NCBI GenBank assembly: GCA_014843695.1
Contig: CM026390.1
Coordinates: 52,604,121-52,668,120, forward strand
Source of the DNA: Archivesica marissinica
Lineage: Eukaryota; Mollusca; Bivalvia; Venerida; Vesicomyidae
DNA: 64,000 nt
Reading direction: 5' to 3'
Part shown: positions 37,101 to 48,059 of the stretch, in pieces
Layout of the letters: each line of letters opens with the position of its first letter
How positions within the stretch are numbered: position 1 is the first letter of the stretch
Translations under genes and position numbers: made by a program
The notes under the pieces: generated by a model
Seen by the model: only the letters and a program-made list of their open reading frames with translations
Databases searched by the model: none
What the model was told of the DNA's origin: nothing

Positions 37101-40100
37101 TGGCACAAATACTGTTACTGATCAATGTGAGCTTGGCCCAACTACTGTTACTGATCAATGTGAGTTTGGTCCAACTACTGTTACTGATCAATGTGAGCTT
37201 GGCCCAACTTCTGTTATCAATGTGAGCTTGGCCCAACTACTGTTCCTGATCAATGTGAGCTTGGCACAAATACTGTTACTGATCAATGTGAGCTTGGCCC
37301 AACTACTGTTACTGATCAATGTGAGCTTGGCCCAACTACTGTTACCAATCAATGTGAGCTTGGCACAAATACTGTTACTGATCAATGTGAGCTTGGTCCA
37401 ACTACTGTTACTAATCAATGTGAGCTTGGCCCAACTACTGTTACTGATCAATGTGAGCTTGGTCCAACTACTATTACTGATCAATGAGCTTGGCCCAACT
37501 ACTGTTATCAAATTAATATGAGCTTAGCCCAACTACTGTTACTGATCAATGTGAGCTTGGCCCAACTACTGTTATCAAATCAATATGAGCTTAGCCCAAC
37601 TACTGTTATCAATGTGAGCTTGGCACAAATACTGTTACTGATCAATGTGAGCTTGGTCCAACTACTGTTACTGATCAATGTGAGCTTGGTCCAACTACTG
37701 TTATCAATGTGAGCTTGACCCAACTACTGTTACTGATCGATGTGAGCTTGGCCCAACTACTGTTACTGATCAATATGAGCTTGGTCCAACTACTGTTACT
37801 GATCAATGTGAGCTTGGCCCAACTACTGTTACTAATCAATGTGAGCTTGGCCCAACTGCTGTTATCCATGTGAGCTTGGCACACATATATTGTTACTGAT
37901 CAATGTGAGCTTGTCCAACTACTGTTACTAATCAATGTGAGCTTAGCCCAACTACTGTTATCAATGTGAGCTTGGCACAAATACTGTTACTGATCAATGT
38001 GAGCTTGGCCCAACTACTGTTACTGATCAATGTGAGCTTGGCCCAACTACTGTTACTGATCAATATGAGCTTAGCCCAACTACTGTTAGTAATTAATGTG
38101 AGCTTGGCCCAACTACTGTTACTGATTAATGTGAGCGTTGCCCAACTACTGTTAGCAATCAATGTGAGCTTGGCCCAACTACTGTTACTGATCAATGTGA
38201 GCTTGGTCCAACTTCTGTTACCAATCAATGTGAGCTTAGCCCAACTACTGTTATCAAATCAATGTGAGCTTGTCCCAACTACTGTTACTGATCAATGTGA
38301 GCTTGGCCCAACTACTGTTACTGATCAATATGAGCTTGGTCCAACTACTGTTACTGATCAATGTGAGCTTGGCCCAACTATTGTTATCAATGTGAGCTTG
38401 GCCCAACTACTGTTACTAATAAATGTGAGCTTGGCCCAACTACTTTTATCAATGTGAGCTTGGCACAAATACTGTTACTGATCAATGTGAGCTTGGCCCA
38501 ACTACTGTTACTGATCAATGTGAGCTTGGCCCAACTACTGTTACTGATCAATGTGAGTTTGGCCCAACTACTGTTACTGATCAATGTGAGCTTGGCCCAA
38601 CTACTGTTATCAATGTGAGCTTGGCACAAATACTGTTACTGATCAATGTGAGCTTGGCCCAACTACTGTTACTGATCAATGTGAGCTTGGCCCAACTACT
38701 GTTACTGACCAATGTGAGCTTGGCCCAACTACTGTTATCAAATCAATGTGAGCTTAGCCCAACTACTGTTAGTAATCAATGTGAGCTTGGCCCAACTACT
38801 GTTACTGATTAATGTGAGCTTGGCCCAACTACTGTTAGCAATCAATGTGAGCTTGGCCCAACTACTGTTACTGATCAGTGTGAGCTTGGTCCAACTTATG
38901 TTACCAATCAATGTGAGCTTAGCCCAACTACTGTTATCAAATCAATGTGAGCTTGTCCCAACTACTGTTACTGATCAATGTGAGCTTGGCCCAACTACTT
39001 TTACTGATCAATATGAGCTTGGTCCAACTACTGTTACTGATCAATGTGAGCTTGGCCCAACTACTGTTACTGATCAATGTGAGCTTGGCCCAACTACTGT
39101 TATCAATGTGAGCTTGGCCCAACTACTGTTACTGATCAATGTGAGCTTGGCCCAACTTCTGTTATCGATCAATGTGAGCTTGGCCCAACTACTGTTACTG
39201 ATCAATATGAGCTTGGTCCAACTACTGTTACTGATCAATGTGAGCTTGGCCCAACTACTGTTTCTAATCAATGTGAGCTTGGCCCAACTGCTGTTATCCA
39301 TGTGAGCTTGGCACACATATATTGTTACTGATCAATGTGAGCTTGTCCAACTACTGTTACTAATCAATGTGAGCTTGGCCCAACTACTGTTATCAATGTG
39401 AGCTTGGCACAAATACTGCTACTGATCAATGTGAGTTTGGTCCAACTACTGTTACTGATCAATGTGAGCTTGGCCCAACTTCTGTTATCAATGTGAGCTT
39501 GGCCCAACTACTGTTACTGATCAATGTGAGCTTGGCACAAATACTGTTACTGATCAATGTGAGCTTGGCCCAACTACTGTTACTAATCAATGTGAGCTTG
39601 GCCCAACTACTGTTACTGATCAATGTGAGCTTGGCCCAACTACTGTTACCAATCAATGTGAGCTTGGCACAAATACTGTTACTGATCAATGTGAGCTTGG
39701 TCCAACTACTGTTACTAATCAATGTGAGCTTGGCCCAACTGCTGTTATCCATGTGAGCTTGGCACACATATATTGTTACTGATCAATGTGAGCTTGTCCA
39801 ACTACTGTTACTAATCAATGTGAGCTTGGCCCACCTACTGTTACTGATCAATGTGAGATTGGTCCAACTACTGTTACTGATCAATGAGCTTGGCCCAACT
39901 TCTGTTAGTAATCAATGTGAGATTGGCCCAACTTATGTTACCGATCAATGTGAGCTTGACCCAACTACTGTTACTGATCAATGTGAGCTTGGTCCAACTA
40001 CTATTACTGATCAATGAGCTTGGCCCAACTACTGTTATCAAATTAATATGAGCTTAGCCCAACTACTGTTACTGATCAATGTGAGCTTGGCCCAACTACT

Positions 40101-42630
40101 GTTATCAAATCAATATGAGCTTAGCCCAACTACTGTTATCAATGTGAGCTTGGCACAAATACTGTTACTGATCAATGTGAGCTTGGTCCAACTACTGTTA
40201 CTGATCAATGTGAGCTTGGTCCAACTACTGTTATCAATGTGAGCTTGACCCAACTACTGTTACTGATCGATGTGAGCTTGGCCCAACTACTGTTACTAAT
40301 CAATGTGAGCTTTGCCCAACTTCTGTTATCGATCAATGTGAGCTTGGCCCAACTACTGTTACTGATCAATATGAGCTTGGTCCAACTACTGTTACTGATC
40401 AATGTGAGCTTGGCCCAACTACTGTTACTAATCAATGTGAGCTTGGCCCAACTGCTGTTATCCATGTGAGCTTGGCACACATATATTGTTACTGATCAAT
40501 GTGAGCTTGTCCAACTACTGTTACTAATCAATGTGAGCTTGGCCCAACTACTGTTATCAATGTGAGCTTGGCACAAATACTGTTACTGATCAATGTGAGC
40601 TTGGCCCAACTACTGTTACTGATCAATGTGAGTTTGGTCCAACTACTGTTACTGATCAATGTGAGCTTGGCCCAACTTCTGTTATCAATGTGAGCTTGGC
40701 CCAACTACTGTTCCTGATCAATGTGAGCTTGGCACAAATACTGTTACTGATCAATGTGAGCTTGGCCCAACTACTGTTATCAATGTGAGCTTGGCACAAA
40801 TACTGTTACTGATCAATGTGAGCTTGGTCCAACTACTGTTACTAATCAATGTGAGCTTGGCCCAACTACTGTTACTGATCAATGTGAGCTTGGTCCAACT
40901 ACTATTACTGATCAATGAGCTTGGCCCAACTACTGTTATCAAATTAATATGAGCTTAGCCCAACTACTGTTACTGATCAATGTGAGCTTGGCCCAACTAC
41001 TGTTATCAAATCAATATGAGCTTAGCCCAACTACTGTTATCAATGTGAGCTTGGCACAAATACTGTTACTGATCAATGTGAGCTTGGTCCAACTACTGTT
41101 ACTGATCAATGTGAGCTTGGTCCAACTACTGTTATCAATGTGAGCTTGACCCAACTACTGTTACTGATCGATGTGAGCTTGGCCCAACTACTGTTACTGA
41201 TCAATATGAGCTTGGTCCAACTACTGTTACTGATCAATGTGAGCTTGGCCCAACTACTGTTACTAATCAATGTGAGCTTGGCCCAACTGCTGTTATCCAT
41301 GTGAGCTTGGCACACATATATTGTTACTGATCAATGTGAGCTTGTCCAACTACTGTTACTAATCAATGTGAGCTTAGCCCAACTACTGTTATCAATGTGA
41401 GCTTGGCACAAATACTGTTACTGATCAATGTGAGCTTGGCCCAACTACTGTTACTGATCAATGTGAGTTTGGTCCAACTACTGTTACTGATCAATGTGAG
41501 CTTGGCCCAACTACTGTTACTGATCAATGTGAGATTGGTCCAACTACTATTACTGTTCAATGAGCTTGGCCCAACTTCTGTTAGTAATCAATGTGAGATT
41601 GGCCCAACTTATGTTACCGATCAATGTGAGCTTGACCCAACTACTGTTACTGATCAATGTGAGCTTGGTCCAACTACTTTTACTGATCAATGAGCTTGGC
41701 CCAACTACTGTTATCAAATTAATATGAGCTTAGCCCAACTACTGTTACTGATCAATGTGAGCTTGGCCCAACTACTGTTATCAAATCAATATGAGCTTAG
41801 CCCAACTACTGTTATCAATGTGAGCTTGGCACAAATACTGTTACTGATCAATGTGAGCTTGGTCCAACTACTGTTACTGATCAATGTGAGCTTGGTCCAA
41901 CTACTGTTATCAATGTGAGCTTGACCCAACTACTGTTACTGATCGATGTGAGCTTGGCACAACTACTGTTACTAATCAATGTGAGCTTTGCCCAACTTCT
42001 GTTATCGATCAATGTGAGCTTGGCCCAACTACTGTTACTGATCAATATGAGCTTGGTCCAACTACTGTTACTGATCAATGTGAGCTTGGCCCAACTACTG
42101 TTACTAATCAATGTGAGCTTGGCCCAACTGCTGTTATCCATGTGAGCTTGGCACACATATATTGTTACTGATCAATGTGAGCTTGTCCAACTACTGTTAC
42201 TAATCAATGTGAGCTTGGCCCAACTACTGTTATCAATGTGAGCTTGGCACAAATACTGTTACTGATCAATGTGAGCTTGGCCCAACTACTGTTACTGATC
42301 AATGTGAGTTTGGTCCAACTACTGTTACTGATCAATGTGAGCTTGGCCCAACTTCTGTTATCAATGTGAGCTTGGCCCAACTACTGTTCCTGATCAATGT
42401 GAGCTTGGCACAAATACTGTTACTGATCAATGTGAGCTTGGCCCAACTACTGTTACTGATCAATGTGAGCTTGGCCCAACTACTGTTACCAATCAATGTG
42501 AGCTTGGCACAAATACTGTTACTGATCAATGTGAGCTTGGTCCAACTACTGTTACTAATCAATGTGAGCTTGGCCCAACTACTGTTACTGATCAATGTGA
42601 GTTTGGCCTAACTTCCTTGTACTGATCAAT
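22159..42630. repeat. Giant 33-bp intronic minisatellite (about 590 visible copies)
   Basis: The unit is 33 bp with the core TGTGAGCTTGGCCCAACTAC followed by TGTTACTGATCAA. Variants include CTTCTG, AAATACTG, AGTAATCAA and shorter 24-bp units (TGTTATCAATGTGAG). Long blocks recur almost unchanged: about 23.6-26.4 kb matches 30.1-32.8 kb (offsets 6487 then 6355), 27.3-28.4 kb matches 34.1-35.1 kb (offset 6734), and 34.5-37.0 kb matches 37.9-40.5 kb (offset 3468). The unit is 11 codons and stop-poor, so every strand shows many open frames, none supported as coding. The last unit ends about 8 bp before the exon 7 acceptor. Confidence 0.97.
28483..29482. other. Assembly gap (1000 N)
   Basis: Exactly 1000 N lie inside the 33-bp array, with repeat units on both sides. 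The round number suggests a placeholder of unknown true length. Confidence 0.99.
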
Positions 42631-42638
42631 ATTTGCAG

Positions 42639-42777
42639 GATTTAACGGAACCAAGTGTGAGCATGATATGATGAATGACTGTATAGGGGCAGGATGTCAC
42701 GTGAACTCTCGGTGTATGGACATGATCGATGACTTTAAGTGCATATGTCCTTCAGCTGGAGGATATACAGGAGACTT
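42639..42777 (+). CDS. Exon 7: end of EGF 2 and most of EGF 3
   Basis: An internal exon of 139 nt (phase 1 in, phase 2 out), acceptor ATTTGCAG and donor GTGAGT. It starts FNGTKCEHDMMNDC, where GFNGTKC is the closing turn and cysteine 6 of an EGF module. It then gives IGAGCHVNSRCMDMIDDFKC and ICPSAGGYTGD, which is EGF 3 through cysteine 5. Cysteine 6 comes from exon 8 (D-L-C), the codon for L being split TT+G. The exact complementarity of both edges makes this exon secure. A LINE fragment begins within about 15 bp of the donor. Confidence 0.9.
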
Positions 42778-42790
42778 GTGAGTCTTTATT

Positions 42791-42995
42791 GTGTTGCTTG
42801 GAACAGTCCAACTTGTCTCATATATTATCCATTGGAATCCTGAAATATTAAAGAGTGCTAAAGTTAAACCTCTGTTTAAGAAAAACAACAGATCGGATGT
42901 TTCCAACTACCTGTATAGGTCAGTTAGCATTTTGTCAATTGTATCCAAGATCTTTGAGCGAGCTGGGTACAATCAGCTGGAATCCTTCTTGTGCG
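42791..42995 (+). pseudogene. LINE reverse-transcriptase fragment
   Basis: The + strand encodes ILKSAKVKPLFKKNNRSDVS and then SVSILSIVSKIFERAGYNQL. This matches the conserved start of non-LTR reverse transcriptases (W-K-x-A-x-V-x-P-L-F-K-K-x-x-R-x-D-x-x-N-Y-R-P-I-S-I-L-x-x-x-S-K-x-F-E-R). The normal NYRPISIL is degraded to NYLYRSVSIL. Only about 65 residues remain and the element is cut by a SINE body at about 43000. It is a dead 5'- and 3'-truncated copy, of the Jockey/CR1/RTE group at best; the clade cannot be fixed from this piece. Confidence 0.8.
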
Positions 42996-42999
42996 TGTT

Positions 43000-43192
43000 T
43001 TACGTTTATTTATCGTCACTACAGGTTGCCCATATCAGCCCCTGCCTCCTGAAGAATTAGTCATTATAGATTTTTTGGAGGATAGTGCAATGATACAGAC
43101 AGAGACCCATTTCAGAGTCTCATCTGGTTCTTTTACGTGCACGGTGTTAAGCACCGACACATGACCTTGGTTTAAATTCCCATCTGAAAGTC
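43000..43192 (-). mobile_element. SINE family 2, body without tRNA head
   Basis: TTTATTTATCGTCACTACAG, TTGGAGGATAGTGCAATG and TTCTTTTACGTGCACGGTG match the body at 48065 in order. The tRNA-like head is missing: the copy stops at CCCATCTGAAAG where the exon-derived array starts. Confidence 0.8.
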
Positions 43193-43480
43193 TTCATGCT
43201 AACCTGTATTGTAACTATTGAACATTTACTTCCTTGGCAACAGTGAGATATCAATGTCTATGGTAGTTCTCTGTATTACATATAGTCCATGCATGCTAAC
43301 CTGTATTGTAACTATGGAACATTTACCTCCTTGGCAACAATGCGATATCAATGTCTATGCTAGTTCTCTGTATTACATACAGTCCATGCATGCTAACCTG
43401 TATTGTAACTATGGAACAGTTACCTCCTTGTCAACAATGCGATATCAATGTCTATGGTAGTTCTCTGTATTACATACAGT

Positions 43481-44477
43481 CAGTGTACGACAAATCCTAT
43501 GCCCGGAGCCCGCGGGCAACTGAAATATCTCGACGGGCAACTAAGTTTGAAAAGCAGTTGCCCACCAGGCAACCCCAAAAATGCCAAAATAGTTGCCCGG
43601 AAAATCCCGTTAAATATTATAAAACAAATATTTCGCTAAGCCAAAAATGTTGACTCCGCGGTCAAGATTTCTATGCTCCGCGTATTTTAATTGATGACGT
43701 ATTATGCCGGTTCCCGATTACAGAGGTATATCATATAGTGGCCGGGAAACAGTTTGTCCAGCTTTTAATTGCAGTGTTTGCCGAATGCCGAGAACCAACG
43801 GTAAAACAAAAAATGGCGAGCACAACAAACTGCGAAATCCAGACCATTTCAATTACTTTTATTATTTCCGATGCTGATTTTGCGCGTTGATGGAGCATTG
43901 TGTTGTGAACTTGATGTTTATAAATTTAGTTATTTAAATTTAGGTTTAGCGCAGTTCTTTAGAGAATTTTGAATTAAATAAATGTTACTTTCGATTAGTT
44001 ACGATGGATCGTTTCATTATCCGGTCAGTGGATTCACCAACACCAACGCAGTCTCCTTCGTCTTCAGAAAAACGTTCTGCATCATCATCATCTAATTCTA
44101 AAGTGACGAAACGCCCCAAGTTTACGGACAAGGAGTATGACAAAAATACCCGTGTTCGGAGATTCCAGGCATCATGGAAAGTAACATTTCCGTGGCTGCG
44201 ATATACAGACGAAGATAATGGCAAGCCTGATAGTGCGTGTGGTGTTATGCACTGTTTCTCGTGCACAGATAACCCAAGTTTGGCCGACAAGCAGTCACCT
44301 CTTTACTGGCAGCAGGAACATGAGGGTGGACCCGCTTAAGAAGCACGAAACATCAGCTAGTCACATTAAGGCCACAGAGAAAAATACTGGACAAACACGT
44401 CAAAATCCTGGGCAACCAGATCAAAATTCTGGTTGCCCAGTGGGCAACCAAGTCCTTAAAAAATTTGTCGTACACTG
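43481..44477 (+). mobile_element. hAT-type non-autonomous element A with zinc-finger remnant
   Basis: Perfect 15-bp terminal inverted repeats (CAGTGTACGACAAAT) are flanked by an 8-bp target duplication with one mismatch (CATACAGT at 43473-43480, TATACAGT at 44478-44485). Both are typical of hAT transposons. Subterminal GGGCAAC/GTTGCCC motifs repeat many times, like hAT transposase-binding sites. The element interrupts the exon 8-derived array, so it is younger than that array. The transposase catalytic core and dimerisation region are absent. Confidence 0.85.
44004..44400 (+). pseudogene. Broken TTF/hAT-type zinc-finger ORF
   Basis: An ATG-initiated frame (44004-44339) begins MDRFIIRSVDSPTPTQ, has a serine-rich basic stretch with KRPKF, then RVRRFQASWKVTFPWLRYT. 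A second frame overlapping from about 44290 continues FTGSRNMRVDPLKKHETSAS. Together these match the N-terminal zinc finger of ZNF862-like hAT transposases (F-x-x-S-W, F-P-W-L, C-x-x-C, L-x-x-H-x-x-S-x-x-H). A single frameshift near 44300 separates the halves, and everything downstream of the finger has been deleted. Not a functional gene. Confidence 0.75.
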
Positions 44478-44676
44478 TATACAGTCCATGCATGCTAACC
44501 TGTATTGTAACTATGGAACATTTACCTCCTTGGCAACAATGCGATATCAATGTCTATGGTAGTTTTCTGTATTACATACAGTCCATGCATGCTAACCTGT
44601 ATTGTAACTATGGAACATTTACCTCCTTGGCAACAATGCGATATCAATGTCTATGGTAGTTCTCTTTATTGCATAC

Positions 44677-45139
44677 GTTACTATAAATAGTAACAAATTT
44701 AATGGTAGAAAAGCAAAATATCTGGTCGACGCGGGCAATATATTTTCGGCTCTGCCGGGCCAATATCGGATATTGGCCCGGCACGCGCCGAGAACGAATC
44801 ACGAACACGTGTCACAGGTAGCAACAACATAGTAACTACATTGTGTAAACATGGCTGCCGAAGCAACACTAAAGTCGTTGTCTGGCAGATTGTTGTCTCT
44901 TGACGGTAAAATGGCTGAGCGAAATAAGCAAATAACAGCAGAAGAAACATACGGCTATGTAGAGAAAATGAAAAACGGACACACAAAGGCTACAGCTCAA
45001 ACCGTTAAGGTATGCAATAAAGAAGTTATTAAACGGCTGCGGTGGGCCATTTGTGGATATTGGCGCACCTATCCGATATCTCCATAGGGTGCGCCAATAT
45101 CCACAAATGGCCCACCTCCGCGGTTTAATAACCTCTAAG
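44677..45139. mobile_element. Unclassified 463-bp insertion with two strong palindromes
   Basis: It splits a unit of the exon 8-derived array and is flanked by TATTGCATAC (44667-44676) and TATTACATAC (45140-45149), a 9/10 direct repeat that looks like a target duplication. It contains a perfect palindrome with arms TGCCGGGCCAATATC near 44755-44785 and a hairpin at 45025-45132 whose 45-nt arms match at 42 positions around an 18-nt loop. A short ATG frame (44851-45087) begins MAAEATLKSLSGRLLSLDGK and runs into the hairpin; I recognise no domain. The 9-10-bp duplication would suit a Mutator-like or unknown class. Confidence 0.6.
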
Positions 45140-46267
45140 TATTACATACAGTCCATGCATGCTAACCTGTATTGTAACTATGGAACAGTTACCTCCTTGG
45201 CAACAGTGCAATATCAATGTCTATCGTAGTTCTCTGTAGTACATACAGTCCATGCATGCTAACCTGTATTGTAACTATGGAACATTTACCTCCTTGGCAA
45301 CAATGAGATATCGATGTCTATGGTAGTTCTCTGTATTACATATAGTCCATGCATGCTAACCTGTATTGTAACTATGGAACATTTACCTCCTTGGCAACAA
45401 TGAGATATCGATGTCTATGGTAGTTCTCTGTATTACATATAGTCCATGCATGCTAACCTGTATTGTAACTATGGAACATTTACCTCCTTGGCGACAATGA
45501 GATATCGATGTCTATGGTAGTTCTCTGTATTACATATAGTCCATGCATGCTAACCTGTATTGTAACTATGGAACATTTACCTCCTTGGCAACAATGAGAT
45601 ATCGATGTCTATGGTAGTTCTCTGTATTACATATAGTCCATGTAGTGGTAATCCTTGTTGTAACTATGGAACATTTACCTCCTTGGCAACACTGAGATAT
45701 CGATGTCTATGATAGTTCTCTGTATCACATATAGTCCATGTAGTGGTAATCCTTGTTGTAGCCATGGAACATGTACTCCCCCTGGCAACATTGAGATATC
45801 AATGTCTATGATAGTTCTCTGTATTACAGGTGTGATATCACATACAGTCCATGCAGTAGTAACCCATGTCGTAACCACGGAACATGTACTCCCCCTGGCA
45901 ACAGTGAGATATCAATGTCTATGATAGTTCTCTGTATTACATATAGTCCATGTAGTGGTAATCCTTGTTGTAACCATTGAACATGTACTCCCCCTGGCAA
46001 CAATGAGATATCAATGTCTATGATAGTTTTCTGTATTACAGGTGTGATATCACATACAGTCCATGCAGTAGTAACCCATGTGGTAACCACGGAACATGTA
46101 CTCTCCCTGGCAACAATGATATATCAATGTCTATGATAGTTCTTTGTATTACAGGTGTGATATCACATACAGTCCATGCAGTAGTAACCCGTGTGGTAAC
46201 CACGGAACATGTACTCTCCCTGGCAACAATGATATATCAATGTCTATGATAGTTCTTTGTATTACAG

Positions 46268-46401
46268 GTGTGATATCACATACAGTCCATGCAGTAGTAA
46301 CCCGTGTGGTAACCATGGAAGATGTACCGAACATGGAACAGTAAGATATGAATGCACATGTGAGGATGGATATGATGGTGCACAATGTGATAACAACATT
46401 A
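46268..46401 (+). CDS. Exon 8: EGF module 4
   Basis: An internal exon of 134 nt (phase 2 in, phase 1 out), acceptor GTATTACAG and donor GTAAGA. It supplies cysteine 6 of EGF 3, then ITYSPCSSNPCGNHGRCTEH, followed by GTVRYECTCEDGYDGAQC and DNNI. This is a complete six-cysteine EGF module with the C-x-C-x2-G-Y-x-G-x2-C ending. Three upstream near-copies of its acceptor and first 80 bases exist in the adjoining array, but only this one continues into RYECTC and a donor, so it is the real exon. Confidence 0.9.
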
Positions 46402-46957
46402 GTAAGATTTCCTTATGCTCATTGCAACTACAATATAACTACCAGTAACCGTAGAAAACATTTATCGAGGTTAATTTATTCAAATTTCATTTAGCTAGAT
46501 TGCGTAACAAGTTCTTGCGCAGTTCAAACTCTAAAGCTCTAGATTACTAGACTTACACCATCTACATTACACCACAGATGCTCCACATAACACAATCTAA
46601 TTGGCCTAAAGATCCAATCATGTCTTCAGTGTAGTTCTTGACTTGTTGCAGCATGCAACCAATATTTTGTATAACTATGATTTATATTGAGGTGTGATTT
46701 GACTTTATAAACAGTTTCTTTGATATCCAATCAAGCTTTGATGGAATTAGAAGAATTCTGTGAATTGTTGGGGCATATAACTTTACGACTCATTCTTTTG
46801 AGGTTGTCCTAAAAGTTCAAAGTTTGTACTGCAATACCATACCATATTTCTGAACCACCAATGTGTAGTGGTGTACTGGTATATCGCAATATTAAGATCC
46901 GCGATAAAATATCGCGATATTAAAATTGAATACCGGTATTGAGCGATATTTATCTAC

Positions 46958-47828
46958 TAGGGTTGCAATGATTCGATCCCACGCCGCCGATTCGATACTC
47001 AATCCAAGTCCTGTCATTTTCGATTTAATTCCGAATGCCGACTTTTGAACGTGTATACAAACAGTAAAATAAAACAAATAATCTGATTGGCTGAATATAT
47101 TCCAATCAATGAGCCCGTTAAAACTTCTGAAAGGTCTGTTTATCAAAATGGCATCTGCCGTAGTCGTATTAAATGATCATCCTAAAAAGTTAGTGTGGGC
47201 CTATTTTGGTTTTCGAGATGTTGACACGAAGGAAAACACGACCACCTGCAGTCTTATGTTTCACCGATGTAAGCTATCCACCATCTCGTTTCACAACAAG
47301 CTTAATGAAGCATCTAAGACGACACCATAACGTAGACGTAAACAACGACAAAACTATGAGTCAATCGTCAAAACTCCCCCCCCCAAACCAACAGCATCAG
47401 GGCAATTCCTGATGATTTATATAAGGCACAATTCCTGACTATAAGTCACTCTTGTTTGTCCACATCTGGACACTGGATTATCTACAGCAGTTGAATTTCT
47501 AGTCATTTCATTAGATCTCATTTCGTGTATTATTAATTTATTATTATTGTCTTTTGTTTTACTTTTATTAAAACATTAAGTGATGTGACTTGCACGTTTT
47601 GTTCATATGTAGTAGAAACTAGGATTATACACAAGTAACACCAGTAAATTAATTTCTCTGAAGCCAGACAGACTGACCTAAAGTCTCTAGACTAAGCAAC
47701 ACAGGTTATGCTTCTTGGAAAGTACCGGTAATCTATGAATAATGGATCGGATAAAAAAAAAAATCGGCACATACCGTAAAGATTCCAATCAGATCGGATT
47801 GAGCTTTTGGTGGATTGTTGCAGCCCTG
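46958..47828 (+). mobile_element. hAT-type element C with BED-finger remnant (inner)
   Basis: Ends TAGGGTTGCAA and TTGCAGCCCTG are inverted repeats, flanked by TTATCTAC (46950-46957) and TTATCTAT (47829-47836). Subterminal ACTCAATCC/GGATTGAG also pairs. Length is 871 bp, too short for a whole transposase. It sits inside element B, so it inserted later. Confidence 0.8.
47148..47412 (+). pseudogene. Broken BED-type zinc-finger ORF in element C
   Basis: One frame gives MASAVVVLNDHPKKLVWAYF and GFRDVD; a second frame gives CFTDVSYPPSRFTTSLMKHL and RRHHN. In order these match a BED finger (V-W-x-Y-F-G-F, C-x-x-C, T-x-x-L-x-x-H-L-x-x-x-H), the DNA-binding head of ZBED-like hAT transposases. At least one frameshift (about 47225-47245) separates the halves, and the rest of the transposase is missing. 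Confidence 0.7.
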
Positions 47829-48059
47829 TTATCTATGAGGGATGGCATCGGTTTTTCATGACTTCACTATAAAAACAAGATTTTTATTCAGTGTGTTGTT
47901 GTTGTTTTCCAAGTTAATAAATACTGTTGAATGAGATTTTGCCCTGACAATTTTACAACATAGCTATCGTGAAGTAAAAGGTTATATGCAGGGGATCTGG
48001 CTTTTATACACGACTCAATCGCTTCAACCGGTGCTTATGTATACATGTATATATTCACG

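Larger units (their letters stand above)
43194..46267. repeat. 97-113-bp minisatellite made from the exon 8 acceptor edge (about 17 units)
   Basis: The unit is 97 bp in the left part (CATGCTAACCTGTATTGTAA, GGAACATTTACCTCCTTGGC, GATATCGATGTCTATGGTAG) and up to 113 bp near exon 8. Right-hand units carry the acceptor and opening of exon 8 almost unchanged: ATTACAG followed by GTGTGATATCACATACAGTC. Such acceptors end at 45829, 46041, 46154 and the real one at 46267. Copies translate as SPCSSNPCGNHGTCTLPGN, a partial EGF, but drift to ISMSMIVL where exon 8 has RYECTC. Two transposons are inserted (43481-44477, 44677-45139). Confidence 0.92.

Noticed and set aside
22087..42611. Dozens of open frames with SLAQLLLLINV-type or CELGPTTVTDQ-type repeats
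   Set aside because: The unit is 33 bp and stop-poor on both strands, so frames open and close with unit variants. No splice sites or domain links them to the gene. A coding role cannot be fully excluded without RNA.
44677..45139. Helitron (hairpin near the right end followed by CTAA)
   Set aside because: The edges show a 9/10-bp direct repeat and no clean A|T insertion or 5' TC end, which does not fit Helitron behaviour.
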